From the NCBI RefSeq assembly GCF_964340395.1, contig NC_135563.1, positions 16,022,651-16,086,650 of the forward strand: DNA of 64,000 nucleotides. Direction: 5' to 3'. Source of the stretch: Glandiceps talaboti. Lineage: Eukaryota > Hemichordata > Enteropneusta > Spengelidae. Below are positions 24,681 to 37,300 of the stretch, in pieces. The first letter of the stretch is position 1; each line of letters starts with the position of its first letter. Below the pieces are notes generated by a model, which was not told the DNA's origin, made no database searches, and worked only from the letters and a program-made list of their open reading frames with translations. The translations under genes were made by a program, and so were the position numbers.

Positions 24681-27600
24681 TAAACAAACAAACAGACAGA
24701 CAGTTTACCATGCATATATCACTAAACCATAACTTCAGATATGATATATATCATTATAAAAAAATATTTGTTATGAGAATAAAAGAAAAGTTAAAAAGTT
24801 AAGTTTTAAAAGTTAGTGTTTACTTCATGTTGGTTACACAATTTTTACAAGTTATAATGTTATAATGTTGACAAACACAAGCAAGCCAATTCATCTAACC
24901 GCCAAACTTCTGTGTATTGAAGTAATTTTTGAATTGGTGTCAAAATGTCATGAAGTCTAGTCATGAGACAAGACAGAGCAAATTTAGAAAGTGTTATAAT
25001 AGCAATAATGACATAGTTAGTAATCAGAGTTTTTTCATACTTCATCTCATTCCCACCACAAGTTGCTGAACTGGGCTGTGATCAACTTACACTGTGTAAA
25101 TTTTCCTTCAGGAAATCTGCCACAAAAGTTATATCCTTTTGAGTCATCTGAAAGCAAATAATAATAACAATCACTCTTTAATATACTTGTATATATATTT
25201 GCTGACTGGAATGATGAAATGTGTAAATATAAGTCATGTACTTATTATTGGTCAGAACTCCACCTTTTTAAGCAAAATATTGTTTTCTGACAGAACAAAC
25301 ATTTTGAGTATCCAAACAATCTTTTATTGATCTACCACATTTACTCATTTCACTTATTTTAATGTCTGCAACTTTCACATGACTTAAGTTGCGCGATTTA
25401 TACAGTGACACGCAACGAGAACGTGTAGATTGTTGAAAACTAGTCAGCTGTGTAAGGATTCATACTCAAACTGCAGGTGTGACAGGTAACAGAGTTCCAT
25501 TTTCTACCAACAAACAATCCAGAGATATTTTAGAAGGGTGTAACAAAATAAAGTACACAAGGATTCCTTAGAATTTGAAGACTGTGGAGTTAGTGTGACT
25601 TACTTTACTTATTTCAGGTGGAATGGTTTCTTCAGACAATCTAAGAATAACTACATAAATCCATCGAAAGAATGCTTTGAAGTTTTGTAGACTTATTTCT
25701 ATCACCCTAAATGAGGATATGAAAGGAGTGCAATGAATGTCACAAATATCATAATACAACATATTCATATCACAACTTCTATGGCTGTCTTTATTCACTA
25801 GGATGTATTTTGTTCTATTAACTAAACTTTAACATCAAACTTAATTCCTGTCAGGGTCAAATTTCAATGAGCTCCTCTCTTGAGACTCAATCCACTGAGA
25901 TCTCTGTTTAATACCATGGTGTACACCAATGGAAATTTCAAATCCCTACGCAACTACCCTTACAATTTGGGGGCAAATCAGCATCAATATAGTATGATAG
26001 AAGGTATGAAGAATGCACAAAAGAGCAGTTTGGCAACCAAAATTGTGGTGTTGGAAAAATGATTTGGTACCCAACAATTAGGTCATTTTTTATGCATATT
26101 CAAATATCTGGTGAGAAATGTACCAATGACTAGACATATTTTGAGATGATTCAACATGTTTTAGTTTTTGGTACGCAATAAGAATATTTCAATATAAAAC
26201 TAAAGTAACCACAAAGAACCATAAAGTTACAGACTTTGTTCTTTTCAGGGAGAGATGTAAAACAAAATATACTTACTGTAGTAACTCGTTGGCTTTCAAT
26301 ATAAATGAACCCACAGTTGTCATTGCACCTAGATATACAAACAACAGAGTACATATAATATCAAATTTGGGCAGTGCTTTGGTATTTACTTGTTAAGGTT
26401 TGGAAGTGTTTTGAAAAGTCTCACTGAGGTTCCTTGGGCACATTCTCTGAATATTAGATGAAGAGCTGACTAGAAGGTAAGCCCTTTATGAATATCCACA
26501 TGGCAGAAGGAGACCAGGACCTCAATGTACATCATATCTCACATACATACAGTTTACTTGGGGATTTTGAGGGCATTTTGCAAGTAGATCAGATTACTGA
26601 ACTTGCCAATGATCACAGTGTTTGGAGAAAACTTGTGGTCAATTGCTCTGTCATCAAGGGATGATAATGAATGAGTTTATCTATTTATATGTGTACTACT
26701 TTCTATCTACACTAATCTGAATCTCCACTTTATTACTGTACTTCATCACATTGATAAAACATAGAACTAATATGTTCTTGTACCATGACCAGGGGTTCTA
26801 ATTACTTATAAGTAACGTTTCAGCTTTTCAGGTCAACAGGCTTTGTCAAACTCTCTGTTGGCTAACTTTAGTACTAGGTGACATAGTGGCAATGACATGA
26901 TCATTGAAATGGTGTAATTGGCATGTCCTGTACTTGCTCTTGCAAGTGTGTATATTAATGTTTTAACCTTGTAACAACCCTAACTTGATGTAGACATTCA
27001 TGTAATTCTATTGAAATAAAAGACTGATCGAACTCTGAACTGTGTTAAACTTTACATACCTTCAATTTGTGCTGGAGACAGGCCTATAACACCATATTTA
27101 TCATACCATAGTGACATTCCTTTAACCTCACTTAAATGATATAGAAGTGCTTTACCAATGCTGTGAGAGGAATCAACCAAAATTTTCAAACACGGAATTT
27201 CACAAAATTTTTCTTCATAGTAATCACAAAGTGTTATCCTCAAATACTTTGCTAACACTATTTATGTTGTTTTTGATGTCACAAAGGAAATAGTTTGATG
27301 ACAAGTTTTAGATTTTGATACTTTTACAAGTCACGTTAATTATACTAGTTTGAACAGAACACATGGGATGTCTAACTTAAATGTTTACATTATGAAAAAG
27401 TGTGCCTATATCATTGGTTAGGCAGTACTCATAATATCAGTCAAAGCCTTCAGAAACACCATTATTACTTCACACTTTCTCAAATTAAGTTTGCCCAGGT
27501 ATGGTATATTCCCTAATATTTTTCTTATTAATTTGGAAAATACTCCTGACTCATCTTTGACTTGTAATGACAAGGACTTTACATCATTTGTATTTCCTAC

Positions 27601-30600
27601 TATATAACTGGAATAATACCTAAGTCTCTGCTTACCTGTGTATATGTTTGATGACAAGTTTTTGGATATTGGTGTATGATGATTCCACTGACTGTCCCAT
27701 CTTTTTTAAACCTTTCTCAGTAAGTTCATGTACAAGGAATGATTGGAGTTCAGGACTACATTTACCCCACATTAACAATTGTAGGAAATCATCACTCACT
27801 GTACCAGCTGTACACTTGGTCTGAAAATTAATGTATGATTTATGTGAGTAAAATAGTCTGATAGTACTCTTGATAGAGGTACATAAGCTTTCAGTGACAT
27901 ATAGCCTTGTCTCTCAGATATCACGAAATGACTTTATCTATCAGCATTTAATCTCAACATGAATATGCCTAACAACTGCACGATTTCTGGAAACTGAATA
28001 ATACTGCTGTCATTCTCAATACAATGGTTGACAAGGCCAGATAAATGAAGTGGTACTATACTAAGCTGAACTGCTTGGGTTTGGTACATTGTAACCTGTT
28101 TCTCACAAACACATTGGGTGACATGAAGAAGGTTTCTTGAGGAAGTCTTTGTTCTAAGTGAAGCATGTACTCTACTGAAAATATCAGTTTTGGGGACAAG
28201 AAAGAGGGTTCACTGCAAAGAGTTCATTATAAAGCAGTTAGAGTGTAACAAAGTGAAATAGAGTGTTATGAACTTCTACAAATAAATCACATAAGTTCAT
28301 GGTCGTTACCATTCTTCAGTTATACCGTTTCAGATCAAGTTGCAATTTTGTATTCTTTATTTGGTATTTTCTGTGGCAATATTTCTTCCTATCATGAATT
28401 GTACTCATTAGTCATTTAGTTGTTATTTATTCACATGTGCAGTCTGATTATGATATTTCACCACTATTCCATAACACTCTGTCATGATGGATAGAAATTA
28501 GACCAGTTAAAATCTGTGTGTGTGTGTTCTTTCTTATTTCTCCAGTGATTGTGGTTCTCCCCCCATCCTCTACTTTAGAAAAACCTGGCTTTCGTGACAC
28601 ACACTCACCTCTGCATACTTGGCAAGTTTGGATTCCATTTCTAATAAAATATCTTCATATGCTTCAGACATGGCTTTTAAAGTGTTATTTAAATACTAAA
28701 AGAAATACAAATAAAATATTTCAGCGTGATACCATTTTTGTGAGTAAATGCAATCTGGTGATGTGACATAATAAATACATCATACAATACTACTTCATTG
28801 TACTGATACTACAGTGCGTGATTAATAGTGCAAATGAAATAAAGTATGTGAAGACCACAAATTTGCCTGATTTGTCTTTGTAAACATGGAAAACACTTGC
28901 CAGAATGACAAAATAATAATAATTTTTGGAAAGGGTGTCAACACTCTTCTTCTTTCTTTACATACAAGATTAAAAGAACATACACATTTTTAAGAGTACC
29001 ATGCCCTATTTGCACCATTAATACTATATATCTTCTAAAACATTTCCCTCTTTCTAATTGTTGGTACTTATCTTCAAATATTGGCCACATCAACAATCAG
29101 TTTACCATTACATTCCTAGACATAGCATCCCATATTACCTCATTCAGTAACTCCCCACGACTTACCCCAATCAGTGTTGTTATTGTCCCATACTTCAATG
29201 CAAACAATGCTATCTCTTGGTGTCTTGAAGCAAGCAGTGGAGTACCATACTAGAAGTGTACGACAAGTTCATAAAACTTTAATAATTACAAACGCTGGTA
29301 TTTTTTATCGTTTACAATTGTAAATTTCAATACTTGAAGCACAGGAAAACGTTTGACATCAATTCTACAAACTTTCATGCAAACACATTTGTAAAGAGAT
29401 CACATTGAACACCATGTAATACCATATTTTCATACAATTCCCTGTGACTGCTTTACATAAAATGACATGTGAAATCCATGTGGAAATCATCTTAAACAGA
29501 CTCGTAATATTCTCTTGTCACATCACTGAACATAACATCCAAACAAAATGGACAACTTTAGTTCTTCCGACTCTGAGAAAAATACATTCTTTTAAAAGCA
29601 AACATTACTTTGAAATTGAAATAAACATAAACACTTACAATGACAAAATTGACATCATGTTTATTTTCACCATCACCACTAGTGGACAGATCATTACATT
29701 CCTCAATCACCAAGTGTAGGGACTTCAAATCTCGGCTCAGTGAGCCAGCAAGCACTTGGGATATCTGAATTGGAAAATATTAAAGTACATCAACTTGTAA
29801 AAAGAATGCTATGATTGTCCTCCTTGTGAAACTTTCTCACTCGTGGATACACACAAAGACAAATACACAGTGGTTACAAGACAAATTTTAAATGTCATGT
29901 CAATGTCACAGACAAAAGTGACCACTTGAAATAGTATGTAACAGAAGTAATATCAAGAAATTCAGTCATTACTAAAGAATAATTTCAAGAACATCTTCTG
30001 TACTTAATATGTGTGCTTTGTATTTCATCTTGTCAGTTTGTTAGTGATAGGAGAGGGGAGCAGGGGAGCTATATTTAAATTTATTTCACTTTTCATTACT
30101 TTCTATACACACACCAGTACACAATGAGATTCTCTTTCATTTTAACTGTTTCCTTGGTAGTATGGGTAATGGGAGGGGGGGAGCTATACGCCAGACAACT
30201 TCACTTTTATGTTCAGGAGATTGTTGTTATCTATATTTCCTATGTATCATACCTTATTAGTAGTTGATATTAACATACATATGGAATATAATGAACAATG
30301 TAATGCATTCATCAAAGATGAATTCTCACCTTTGTTGTTGTACCGGTAGTTTTAGATAGGTCAATGACTGCAACAGGACAGATTCCAAATGCTAATAAGT
30401 GAAGTTCATTCCCATTGCAACCAACAACTAGGATGTTTAGTCTGTCAGGAGAAACATACAGTTAGTTATAAATCAAAGGAGAAAAAGCTACATATATGAC
30501 ATCATACAGCTAGCATGGGAGATAGTATTAATTTCACGGGTACTGAAGATAAATAAACCTATAAAGTAGTATTAACGACACAGTAAGACATTTTTTTACA

Positions 30601-32125
30601 AACTACTTAAGCTTTTGACCACATGTTTTCTATTATTTGAAAAGAAGCAGAACAAATACTGTGCTTTAATACAAGAATGGTTCATTGAAAAAGAATGCAT
30701 ATGAACATCACAACAGGCCAAATAATTTTTTTTTCAATGTCTGCATGTGATGCTTTTCCTAAACGTTACAAACTGGTTTATAGTTCCACATCCCCAAATC
30801 AACATTTTAGTATTAATTTACCTTTCCTGACCATCAAGTTTTTTGGCATCTTCAGCATTTTCTTCTTTGTAAATTTTGGATAAAGTGCTGTAACTGTAGA
30901 GAAAATCATAAATAACATAATAAATTGTTCATATGACACATTACCTTAGCTTTTACTGGGTATTCATTTGAGTACAAGTCCATACTGATGTATAATATTT
31001 GTGATGGTAACTTGTGGCTGCTTTAACAACATTTAACATGATTCAAGTTTGCTCAATGTTGTTCTGATAAGTATACCAAAGTCCTTGCAAGAAACTAAGC
31101 CAGACAGCCAAATGTAGAACAAGTTTCATTCAATGTATTATTTGCTTTCACAATCAAAGTTATGTTAATGTATCATCATATTCTGACTGATAATTTTCAT
31201 TGCAGTCAAAGGAAAGTTAACTTACAAGAATTTCTATCAAAATACTACTATGAGATAAAACCTACCTTTTAGATGGAGCTGGGAATTTTGGAAGGTAGAC
31301 ACCAGCTGAATCTTCTACCTTTAACTTCACAGAATCACCAACAAGTTTTTCAGAGACGTCAATCCACTGCATACAGGAGATTGAAGTAGTCATGGTGGAT
31401 GTATGAAGAACTTCTGCATTTTCAACATCAACTACTAATAACCGACCACTACCATAACCAACTGCTAATACTACAAAACACCATATAACAGTTGTTAGAC
31501 ATTGATAATGTTCAAATGATATAAATTGTCTTGAGGTTGTCTTTTCAATGCAAGAATACTGTACACTGTGTTTCATCTTGTATTGCCTCTTTATCAAGTG
31601 CAGCTGGTGTTGATTTGGTGGTATAACGTTGGCAAATATTTCTAGGGCAAATTTTATAAATTGGACAGATGTGAAATTTTGTAACTTTTATTTCCATACT
31701 TCTATAACACAGTTCTTACCTTTGCCATCTGGCCTCCATGCCAAGGCAGTGACTTTCTTGCTTGTTTCACTGGCTGGTACAGGCAGAACCCAGACCCTTT
31801 GCCATGATAATCTATGAAGTAACACCTATGGAAAAAGTAACATTGTTTATGTTGATACAAACTCTGGTAAAGGCAAATAGGTATAGTATAAATGTGATTT
31901 TGAAATCAAAAACTTAGAAATATTATGATTCTGATTGTTTGGCTTAAAGTGATACATTATTTTGATGAAATTAATTACAATCTGCAACCACACAACTTAT
32001 ACATTGTGAAAACATTCATTATTTACCACCATCAATCCGTAAGTGCCTGCTGTAGCACAAACGGCAGCATGGAGTGTTTTGTTTTTGTTTTTTTTTGTTT
32101 TTGTTTGTTGTTTTTTTTGGGGGGG

Positions 32126-32156
<31 letters not shown>

Positions 32157-32820
32157 GTTTGTTTTTTTTTGGGGGGGGGGGGTGTCCCAGTACTAGAGAT
32201 CCAGAAAGTAAATATATCCATTATCAAAGTGATCAAGATATGTTGTAAATTTTCCCAAAACATGTTTCTGTAAGTGTGAAGGATATCCAACATTCTGTCT
32301 TCTTTTAGTGGTCTGAGATTCTGTGCACAAACTTGAAGGACTCTGTACACTAAGTCCATTCAATATAGTCCATAAATCTTCAGCCAATTGTTATGTTTCA
32401 ATCTACTCAGCATATTAAAGGAAATCATTTTTCATGTCATCAGAATTTGTTAATTCTTATACAATGCACATGTACCATCATCATCATCATCTTCATCATC
32501 ATCATCATCATCATGTGGAGGTTTTGTTTTTATTTTATTATCGTATTATAATACAAATCCTATTACCAGTATTTCTTTTTGGTTGTTCACTGTGTTGGTT
32601 TGTTATCCTTTGAAAATCATTTATCCATTCATTCATTACTGAATATATGAGATCAATCAGTGATTATAATAATTATAGTGAGTAAAATTATACCATTTTC
32701 AATTCTTACCTCCCCATGTACATTTGCTAGGGCGATAAGATCCATCCGTGGTGACCATAACATCCGCACTACCTCTGCAGAGAGATGTTTCTCCTCCAAT
32801 TGTCGGAAAGAGCACTGCAT
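19646..32820 (-). CDS. ANAPC4: Anaphase-promoting complex subunit 4
   Basis: ANAPC4 is a scaffold subunit of the APC/C platform. Twenty minus-strand coding exons: 32820-32710, 31825-31720, 31470-31266, 30893-30822, 30441-30330, 29764-29639, 29249-29166, 28695-28609, 27820-27636, 27160-27060, 26328-26277, 25706-25604, 25147-25091, 24339-24100, 23106-23003, 22005-21904, 21647-21576, 21022-20825, 20585-20483, 19771-19646. All phases agree and the total is 781 residues (human 808). The N-terminal WD40 region starts VVRMLWSPRMDLIALANV and includes VTALAWRPDGK. The APC4 helical region includes LLYHLSEVKGM, NFKAFFRWIYVVILRL and MTQKDITFVADFL, almost as in human. The last exon gives SSGRRVRVFDMD and an acidic tail. 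The first exon lacks the short N-terminal extension of human. Introns hold a SINE, two inverted-repeat elements and a partial copy of exon 16. Confidence 0.97.
20590..20722. repeat. Diverged tandem copies in an ANAPC4 intron
   Basis: AATAAATAAATGGGGAGGGTA occurs near 20603 and again near 20700, with a related ACTAAATGGAGAGGGTA near 20647. It starts directly upstream (in gene orientation) of exon 20585-20483. Confidence 0.65.
22074..22098. repeat. CAA trinucleotide repeat
   Basis: Eight CAA copies between the two copies of the duplicated exon-16 boundary of ANAPC4. Confidence 0.85.
22112..22174 (-). pseudogene. Partial duplicate of ANAPC4 exon 16 boundary
   Basis: This 63-bp segment matches 21975-22037 with eight differences, seven of them transitions. 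It copies the acceptor and the first codons of exon 16: the true exon reads QTLEDSGVLYS, the copy reads QTLEGSGALYT. The copy keeps an AG acceptor and an open frame, but the similarity stops before the exon's donor, so it is probably an inert relic within the intron. Use as an alternative exon would need a new donor, which I do not see. Confidence 0.7.
22500..22865 (-). mobile_element. tRNA-derived SINE
   Basis: Read on the minus strand from 22865, the head resembles a tRNA gene: an A-box-like TGGTTAGAGTGG, then CTGGCTTGGAATCTGCAGG, then a weak B-box-like AGGTATGAGCC. The body continues with a long non-coding stretch containing GCAAGATTTGACCCATG and ends near GCACTTATGAAAGACGAC and an ATT-rich tail. 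The order matches a pol III SINE. It lies in the ANAPC4 intron between exons 23106-23003 and 22005-21904. The family name is not known to me. Confidence 0.65.
23724..24060. mobile_element. Fold-back MITE flanked by TTAA
   Basis: The two ends (AGTGGCC...GGCCACT) are flanked by TTAA at 23720-23723 and 24061-24064. The arms are unusually long: about 115 bp each, roughly 85% identical by eye, including ATCATGGCTTCCTACTAG and its exact inverse. No coding capacity. TTAA duplication is the hallmark of piggyBac-type insertion, so a piggyBac-mobilised non-autonomous element is likely. The right end is only 40 bp from the donor of ANAPC4 exon 24339-24100. Confidence 0.8.
24613..24692. repeat. GACA tetranucleotide microsatellite
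   Basis: Imperfect GACA/CAGA repeats of about 80 bp in an ANAPC4 intron. Confidence 0.9.
26770..26895. mobile_element. One-ended copy of the TTGTACCAYGACCA repeat family
   Basis: TGTTCTTGTACCATGACCAG and the following 110 bp match the right arm (inverted) of the element at 46322-46518, through TTCAGGTC, ACAGGCTTTGTCAAACT and CTAGGTG. The opposite terminal repeat is missing here. It lies in the ANAPC4 intron between exons 27160-27060 and 26328-26277. Confidence 0.65.
32078..32182. repeat. T-rich and G-rich low-complexity tract
   Basis: Alternating T runs and G runs (up to about a dozen G) in the first intron of ANAPC4. Open frames across it are artefacts. Confidence 0.9.
32476..32515. repeat. 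ATC trinucleotide microsatellite
   Basis: About 13 ATC copies with one interruption, in the first intron of ANAPC4. Confidence 0.9.
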
Positions 32821-33370
32821 TTTGTGGGTTCTCTGAGTCTAGTCTGCTGGTATGGTACTCCGCCTACAATATCTGACTGTCCTACGTTCTGCTATATATA
32901 AAGTGCGATGTTTACAAGTTGAAAGTCATGTCGCATGCCAGTCAACCAAATTCTGGGATGTTCATCACTTTAGAAATAAAATGAAAACGTAGCCTCTGTT
33001 ATTGTCGCTTATACTCATGAATACATAATTATTCAACAAAACTTTTGTGTAAAATATATTCATATATAAGAATATGACAAGTAATTAACTCACCACCTCA
33101 CTCTGCCTCGAACTACTCGCACAAATATAGCGCCATCTTGAAACTCTTGAAAGCGAGGCTTACGATCTAACCAACCAGATGCCGTGATGGATTTCTTGGA
33201 GAGCCAATCACATTTTGTTTTACTTCAATCAGTGAGTTCACCAGTCAGTTTTGAATTTCGGTGCGTGAGCTTTGCCAAAATCACTGCCAGTTGTCGATAT
33301 CATAGACTAATCATAGACTAATGTGAATCTTCGTAAACTTTTTCGACACAAGATTTTCATCCAAGGTAGG
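32821..33370. promoter_or_regulatory. Probable bidirectional promoter of ANAPC4 and ARHGAP19
   Basis: ANAPC4 starts at 32820 on the minus strand. ARHGAP19 lies on the plus strand, and a good donor (CCAAG|GTAGGT) near 33365 suggests that its leader exon ends there. Between them I see CGCCATCTTG at 33131-33140, a strong YY1-type motif on the minus strand; CCAAT at 33204-33208; and TTTGAA at 33250-33255, a CHR-like motif. A CCAAT box with a nearby CHR is typical of promoters of mitotic genes. The motifs are visible; their use is inferred. Confidence 0.55.
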
Positions 33371-34045
33371 TTACGTGTTTGCAAGCGAGAAGTATCAATA
33401 TTTGTAATTGAAATTTGGACCTTAAAAAGTCGAAAATGTCCAATGGTGCGAAGCCGCATGCAAATGTTTTGATCAAGGAATGCCATTGTCAAGCGATTTT
33501 AAGCTTCATTCGTGTTATTAGTTATCGATATGTATGGTTTGCAAACTAGAGTCTAGGGAACTCATTTGGAAATGTATATTTTGTAATTTCATAGGGGTTT
33601 TCAATCGAAATGTTAGCATTATACCGATGGGCACCGGGGGAGGGATGTTCAATAAACAGCCGACTCGTCTGGATCAACACAAGTCACAAGACAGACAATA
33701 AATGCAAATATAGGGCTTCGCTGAGGTTTGCGATGTCTGGGTCGGACAGTTCGTGGTGTATTACTACTTGTAGCACTAGCTAGCTTCAGTGTATAACATG
33801 TACAATGTACATATCAGTTTTGTTTGAATAAAACTTTTTGGAAGAAATGAAATAACTCACATGTAACAGAAAATATATGTTTTTGTCTCGGAGAATAACA
33901 ACAGCATATGATAGTTTGTTATTGTAACTTTTTGTTGTTTTCATTTGTTACTTTCCATTAGGTTCATTTCTCTGCCTTAAATCTATGACAAAAAGATAAT
34001 GCCAGGAAAGATATATGTTATAATAAATTGATTAATGTTTATCAC

Positions 34046-34151
34046 CACAGGCACTCAAATCAATGTGTAGAAAAAAAATATGTAATTGTAATTGTATGTA
34101 TTCATAAGATATTTTTTTTTGTAATCATACACATTGATTCGAGTGCCTGTG
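34046..34151. repeat. Short inverted-repeat element
   Basis: A 24-bp left arm (CACAGGCACTCAAATCAATG...) at 34046-34069 is inverted at 34128-34151 with one mismatch, around an AT-rich 58-bp loop. It lies in the probable leader intron of ARHGAP19 and looks like a tiny MITE. Confidence 0.75.
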
Positions 34152-34377
34152 TTTATCGCAGTGTGCCATTTAAATTTTCCTGTACTAGTGGTGGCAGTTA
34201 TACATATTCCTTTTTTTCTGTGAACAAATTATTTATCATAGTCATAATATTATGATGAAATTTTGCATCTAATTTTTAGGAGCAATACATTGTTAGGTAT
34301 TATAACTGCTCATAATGTAACCATAATAAAGCACATCCACCAGATTTTAACAAAGATGGCAAATTTTTTTCAGTGCA

Positions 34378-37300
34378 ATGATGGCAACAAGGGCAATATA
34401 TTGCAACCCAAACTACTATCTGGAAGCGATGAAACATAAATATCCAGATGTTTTCATCGACTGGTGTTGTACAGAGTTGTCACATGTACTAGACTTCAAA
34501 GGAACTGATAGTATTGGAGATCTTCTCAAAGGAAACATTGAGGTTAAATATCCTAAAAATTCTATCAAAAAAGTAAGAGGACAGAAAAGGAAAGGTAAGA
34601 ATTAATAGCTAACTTGTAATCTAAAAGTGATTCTCAGACGCAAAGACATGGGATTACATGTAGTTGTGATACTACTGCATCTTAACTGTAGGGGGGGGGG
34701 GGGTTACCTGGGTGATTTGAACTTGAAGGAGAAGCCTCCTGCAAGAGTCTGAGCAAAGTTCTGAGCAAAGTCCCTCTGACAGTAACACCAGGAAATATGT
34801 GGTCTGGCTAACCAAGACTTGAATACATATCATATGTGACAGATTGTTGACAATAGTTTATCTATGGATTGATACTACATTTCCCATAGTGCACCATTCA
34901 AGATGGTTCAGTTGCATGTAACACATTGTGTACAAATCCTCATTTATGTACTCTCTGTGACCTGTTAACATAACTAGAAACATGTGAGTGTTTTACAAAT
35001 ATTTGAAATTACAACTATCAACCCATGATGATATTGATAATGGATAGATCACAGGGATGGTTTTTGATTATTTAGTTACAGGTGGTGTTTTTGGTGCTAC
35101 GCTAACAGCAGAAGGTTATTGCCAAGCAAAGCTACTTATTGAATATTTGAAAAGACGTAAGTATCATAATATACATGTATGTTTTTCAAAGCTGTGAAAC
35201 ATAAATAGTAAGTACAAGTGTTGATAGGACATGGAAAGACTGAAGTGTCTCAAAAAAGATAAAGTTCCTGGTCATATTTGGATTGAATTTTTAGAAGACT
35301 AGTTATGCCAGTGTGGTTCTGTAACATTTTTCTATTTATAAGTAAACATAAAACACACTTTGAAAAAACAAACAAACAATATAATGGTTATTTCATTGCA
35401 GATCTCCATGTTGAAGGAATATTCCGAATTCCAGGGAATGCTGAGAGACAGCGGAAGCTGAAAGAAAAGATCATCAGTGGTGCAATAATAGATTTAGATA
35501 CTGACATCTTCACACCACATGATGTAGCATGTACATTAAAGGCATTTCTAGGAGAACTACCGGAACCACTGTTGTCAGACAGACAGTTTCAAGCACATGT
35601 ACAGGCTGCAGGTATAGAATCACTTACTGTACAGTAATACTTAGGCTCACATCCATTTTGTAATTTTTCTGAGCAGAAATACATTTATGCAAAAGTAAAC
35701 GTGTCCACTTATAATCTTTCTTTGTGCTTTTTTCGATTTTACATTGGCGTCTTTAGTTTCACTTTAATAATAATGTACCATAGCATTTGATGTCCACCTT
35801 AATCAGGATGCTGTGTACTCATTTGTTTATTCTCACAACATCTAAAATTGTTCTCATATTGAGCTGAAATTGAGACACTTGAGCAATGGGTTAAAGGTCA
35901 CAGGATGATGATCATAATAACCTGACAAGAATTTCTGTTATATTATGATTCCATTGCAGGTTTGACATACAAGTTAGAGGACTACAATCCATCTGGTATG
36001 AGTGAAGACATCAAGCAGAAATGGAGAGAGAAAAGGAAGCAAGACCATATCATGGCATTGACATACTTGTTTTTGATGTTGAACACTTGCAGTTTCAAAC
36101 TCCTCCAAGAGCTCTTAGATTTACTTCACTTAGCAGCCAAGCAACAGACTAATAATAAAATGACAGCGTTCAACCTTGGTGTCATGTTTGCACCACATGT
36201 ACTATGGCCAAGATATGTAAGTATTGGTAGTTACACCTTACTTTGCACCACACACACTATTTTGACTAAAGAAATTACCTCTCAGATCTCGCTCATTTGC
36301 TAATGAGTTTCTCATTGTGATGTTAAGCTCTAACTATTTGTAAATGCAAACAAAATGGCATAAAAATCATTTCAACATTGTAGATATAAACAAAATGTAT
36401 TACAAAAGTCAACTATATCTGGCATAGCATATTAACAATTACACCATTTCCCTGATTGCTGTTTTAGTTTACCACTGATGACGTACGAGATCAAGACTTT
36501 GTAAATAAACTGAATACTGGAGTAGAGTTTATGATCAAACATTCACAGAAAATTTGCAAGGTAAGAGTTCTCATTTTTGCTTTCTCTGGAATTCTTCCCT
36601 TACCACTGTATTTAGACAGAAAGATTTGTTGTTGTGTCCACTTATATACATAAGTGGAAATGACGATGGATCTTTTTACACTTTGCCACCATTAAATTGA
36701 ACATTCCATGGTACTTGGTACTATACATATTTTATTGAAAGCTTTCCTCACAAATGTGAATAAGAGAACTTATAGATAGCAGCTTAATACCTATCAGTGA
36801 ATGATTAATGACAATATCACCATAAATATTTTCATATTGTAATTTAACAAGTAATACATGTATTTGGGGTTGTCTGTGGGCAAGCTGTTAGCCTCATACA
36901 AATGGGTTTGAACCCACCCAGAGTCAGCTGGGTTTGATTTTAAAAAAAATTCCAGATCCATATGTATGAATGATAATGCTCAGTTTTGCCCTACCAAACA
37001 ACACAAGTTTTCCACAGGTACTTTGGTTTCCTCCAGCTTTAACGCTAGAATACTTGAGTGCTGCATAAGTGGAAAGCATATTCGAATTTCTGAATTTATT
37101 TTTTTTTTCATTTTGAACATCAGTATTCAAAATTGAGGCATTTGCACGCTGAAATAAATGACTTAACATTTTCAACTCTTTGACAGGTTCCTCCATTCAT
37201 TCTTGCCAAGTGTGAAACGTACCTGAAAAATGGAGGTTCACTTGAACACAACGTTGACACCCCAATGCAGAGTACAAAGACTAAAACAGACACACCAGAT

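Noticed and set aside
36904-36915. Possible true tRNA gene at a GGGTTTGAACCC string
   Set aside because: No complete cloverleaf could be drawn: the acceptor stem is not paired. It fits a SINE head better.
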